Source: CAXBNB01 sp040222275
GTDB taxonomy: Bacteria; Bacteroidota; Bacteroidia; Cytophagales; Cyclobacteriaceae
DNA: 64,000 nt
Reading direction: 5' to 3'
Assembly (NCBI GenBank): GCA_040222275.1
Contig: JAVKDJ010000011.1
Span: 1 to 64,000, forward strand
Below the pieces are notes generated by a model. The model ran no database searches and was not told the DNA's origin. It saw only the letters and a program-made list of their open reading frames with translations. The position numbers and the translations under genes are program-made. Positions 61,565 to 64,000 of the stretch are shown piece after piece (position 1 is the stretch's first letter; each line of letters begins with the position of its first letter).

Positions 61565-64000
61565 ATGAAAATCAACAAACGAATTCTATTTTTCTCAATA
61601 ATGCTGGTTTTTTTCGACCTTACCAGAACAGCGGCCCAAAGAATGAGCCCTGAAGACATGGTGGCCAGGGAAAAACAAAATGTATATAAAGAACTGGAAA
61701 ATTTATCAGCCGACCAAAAACTGCTTTTAGATGGGATATATGATGAGTTTACCCAAACCTTCAAGGAGGCACGCGATGAAATCATGAAAACCAGAAATTG
61801 GGACAAGATGCGTGAAAAAATGGAGGAACTGCGTATTGAAAAAGATGGGTTGATTGGCGATGTTCTAAACGACGATCAGTTTTTGGTTTATAAAAAAGCA
61901 TCAGCAGGAAGAGGAGCTGTAAACAACGAAGAGGAACAGGTCACCGAAAGAAAAAAATGGACTGCCCGTGGCATTTTGGCCGATGGTGATGATGGCACTG
62001 AGATAGTAGGTGCTACCATCAGGCTGGTAAATATCAGGGATTCCCTGAAATCAAAATATGCCATCACTGATGTTCAGGGGGCATTTGCCATACAAAATGT
62101 TGAAGACGCTTTTTATAGATTGAGTGTCACCAGTATGGGGTATAAGCCCTACACCAGAGTGGTGAGGGTAGGGGCTGTGGACCTGAACCTCGGTAGGATA
62201 TTTGTACAACAGGATGCTAAAATGCTGGAGACCATAGAAGTAAAAGGAGCTGTAGTGGCCATGGAACAGAAAGGCGACACAACACAATACAACGCAGATG
62301 CCTACAAAGTGAATAGGGATGCCAGTACCAAAGACCTGGTAAGCAAGATGCCTGGGATAGTAGTAGATGGGGCCGGGGTTTCTGCCAATGGCGAGACTAT
62401 TCAGCAGGTGCTTTTGGATGGAAAACGATTCTTCGGGCAAGACCCGTTGCTGTCTCTCAATACCATTCCGGCTGAAGTGGTGAAAAATATCCAGGTATTT
62501 GACCAGAAGAGCGAGCAGTCCCAGTTTACGGGGTTCGATGATGGCAATACTACAAAAACGATGAATGTAGTGACCAAGGAGGGCAAGCGTAATGGGAAAT
62601 TTGGCAAAATATACGGTGGCTATGGCACAAACGACCACTACAATGCTGGACTGAACCTTAACTCTTTTAATAAGGATCAGCGGATCACCTTGATAGGTAT
62701 GTCAAACAACATCAATATACAGAATTTCAGCAGCGAAGACCTGGCGGGTGTCAGCGGTGGTGGTGGCCGTGGTGGCTTCCGTGGACGCGGTGGGGATTCC
62801 TTTCTCACTGGCACTCAAAATGGTATCACCAATACCAATTCATTTGGGTTGAATTTCACTGATAGATTGAGCCCGAAAGCCACCCTGGAAAGCAGCTACT
62901 TCTTCAACCAGACCAGCAATACCAATAACGAATTTACCAGTCGCCAATTTGCCACTGATGGCAGTGATTATTATTCGGCGCAGAATAGATCCGATACGGA
63001 CGATTCGAACCATAGGCTCAATATGCGCATAGAGTACAATATCAATGACAACAACAGGTTGGTGATACGGCCATCTGTGAGTTTTCAGGACAATGAAAGC
63101 AGGGACTATTCCGAGGCGGTCACACGAGATGAAACTGGTGACATCATAAAAGAAACCCAAAACAATTACCTCAATAGAAACAAGAGCTACAACGTGAGCA
63201 ATGACATTGACTTTCAGCATAAATTTGGGAAAATCGGGCGTACTTTTTCGGTTGAACTAAGGAATAGGATACAGGAAACAGATCGTCAGAATTTCCAGGA
63301 AGAGCTACTCACAGAGGCTGGCAGGGACTCTCTCACCAACTATCAATACCTAACCGACGAAAAGCGATACTCCTATAATTTGGAGATCGATTATTCAGAA
63401 CCTGTAGGTGCCAATGGACAGCTGTCCCTGGAATATGAGATTGATTACAATGATCGGTCATCAGACAAGGAGGCCTACATTGTAGATGAGGAGCGGGATA
63501 CCAAGGAATTCAACTCTGAGCTTTCTAATGAGTTCGAAAGTGGGTACACCACCCACAAGACAGAACTGTCATTCACCAATAGGAGCTTTGGCCAGTTTTT
63601 TAGGGCAGAAGTAGCTTATCAGCATGCAATATTGAACAACGACCAGTTTTTTCCTGAGACAGGCACCTTTCAGCGCAAGTTCAACAACATCTTGCCTTCT
63701 GTTATGGGAAGGATAAATTTTAAAGGTGGGGGGGACATGTTTTTCCGATACGAAGGGGAAACAGACGAACCTTCGGTAAGTCAAATGCAAAATGTTATAA
63801 ACAGGAGCAATACACTATTGTGGTCTTTGGGAAACCCCAACCTGAAACAAAGCTATTCACATTCTTTTTTCATGAGGTTTGGAAAAACGAACACGGACAA
63901 AAATACTTCCCTGTCGAATTTCTCCAGGGTTGAATTGACCAACAACTATATTACGAACGAGACCCAATTTGCCAATTCCGAAGTGGTGCTCGACGATGGT
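61565..64000 (+). CDS. Spy-like module fused to outer-membrane beta-barrel protein (3' partial)
   Basis: Open for 812 codons from the ATG at 61565 to the window end, no stop. Signal peptide about 1-24 (LTRTAAQ). Residues 27-115 are a homolog of the 57903-58304 protein (shared pattern MVxREK, LSxDQKLxLDxxY, MREKM, LNxxQ). From about 132 it is a paralog of the 58441 protein: CRD-like domain, QKGDTTQYNADAYKVNRDAS, VLLDGKRFFGQDP, FTGFDDGNTTKTMNVVTK, a shorter Gly/Arg loop (about 397-412), then barrel strands. One polypeptide thus joins what the upstream genes keep separate. The frame is clean, with no sign of a sequencing join between the two parts. Confidence 0.88.
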   Translation, partial: MKINKRILFFSIMLVFFDLTRTAAQRMSPEDMVAREKQNVYKELENLSADQKLLLDGIYDEFTQTFKEARDEIMKTRNWDKMREKMEELRIEKDGLIGDVLNDDQFLVYKKASAGRGAVNNEEEQVTERKKWTARGILADGDDGTEIVGATIRLVNIRDSLKSKYAITDVQGAFAIQNVEDAFYRLSVTSMGYKPYTRVVRVGAVDLNLGRIFVQQDAKMLETIEVKGAVVAMEQKGDTTQYNADAYKVNRDASTKDLVSKMPGIVVDGAGVSANGETIQQVLLDGKRFFGQDPLLSLNTIPAEVVKNIQVFDQKSEQSQFTGFDDGNTTKTMNVVTKEGKRNGKFGKIYGGYGTNDHYNAGLNLNSFNKDQRITLIGMSNNINIQNFSSEDLAGVSGGGGRGGFRGRGGDSFLTGTQNGITNTNSFGLNFTDRLSPKATLESSYFFNQTSNTNNEFTSRQFATDGSDYYSAQNRSDTDDSNHRLNMRIEYNINDNNRLVIRPSVSFQDNESRDYSEAVTRDETGDIIKETQNNYLNRNKSYNVSNDIDFQHKFGKIGRTFSVELRNRIQETDRQNFQEELLTEAGRDSLTNYQYLTDEKRYSYNLEIDYSEPVGANGQLSLEYEIDYNDRSSDKEAYIVDEERDTKEFNSELSNEFESGYTTHKTELSFTNRSFGQFFRAEVAYQHAILNNDQFFPETGTFQRKFNNILPSVMGRINFKGGGDMFFRYEGETDEPSVSQMQNVINRSNTLLWSLGNPNLKQSYSHSFFMRFGKTNTDKNTSLSNFSRVELTNNYITNETQFANSEVVLDDG

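Overview
The window is chromosomal DNA of a Bacteroidetes bacterium, most likely a marine-type Cytophagales (Flammeovirgaceae/Marivirga-like). The signs are type IX secretion (T9SS) genes with a type-B C-terminal sorting domain, TonB-type outer-membrane proteins, N-acyl-ornithine carbamoyltransferase-based arginine synthesis, a Bat-type von Willebrand pair, promoters of the TTG-N19/20-TAnnTTTG type, and almost no Shine-Dalgarno sequences. GC content is about 40-47%.

Layout. 1-10.4 kb: the 3' end of a giant repeat adhesin with a T9SS type-B signal, then PorP/SprF and a PorE-like OmpA protein. 10.4-15.1 kb: a DUF1501 plus planctomycete-type cytochrome (DUF1549/DUF1553) pair. 15.6-18.6 kb: histidine kinase, response regulator, DUF3995 protein. 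18.7-34.6 kb: a long minus-strand amino-acid block holding all proline genes (proB, proA, proC) and a full arginine set (GNAT acyltransferase candidate, argB, argC, argD, argF', argE, argG, argH), plus metY and purU. It is interrupted by a four-helix-bundle pseudogene and by an islet of DUF2442, DUF4160 and an orphan PorP/SprF. 34.9-43.1 kb: Bat-like pair, TonB receptor plus acid-phosphatase-like lipoprotein, and a YfbK-like VWA protein. 43.2-45.3 kb: tRNA-Asp followed by a Fic/ParDE islet with well-formed operators. 45.7-50.7 kb: TIGR02757, LysM-RlpA and DUF4905-like genes, then NfeD and kdsB. 50.7-52.1 kb: a 3-unit tandem repeat of about 395 bp. 52.1-55.1 kb: leuS. 55.5-64 kb: LytTR membrane regulator, ExbB/TolQ-like protein, FGE-like lipoprotein, a small Spy-like periplasmic protein, and two paralogous outer-membrane beta-barrel proteins.

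Two patterns stand out. First, the small secreted helical protein at 57.9 kb, encoded just upstream of one outer-membrane barrel gene, is fused to the N-terminus of the paralogous barrel protein at 61.6 kb (which runs off the window). This natural fusion suggests the two parts work together in an undescribed envelope system. Second, at least seven intergenic arrays of degenerate 7-bp repeats sit on or within about 10 bp of stop codons (proB, metY, argE, argF', leuS, LytTR, and the four-helix-bundle pseudogene). Two of them flank the pseudogene in inverted orientation. Short palindromes and REP-like hairpins fill other gaps.

All family names are from recognition of motifs in the translated sequence; no database search was possible.
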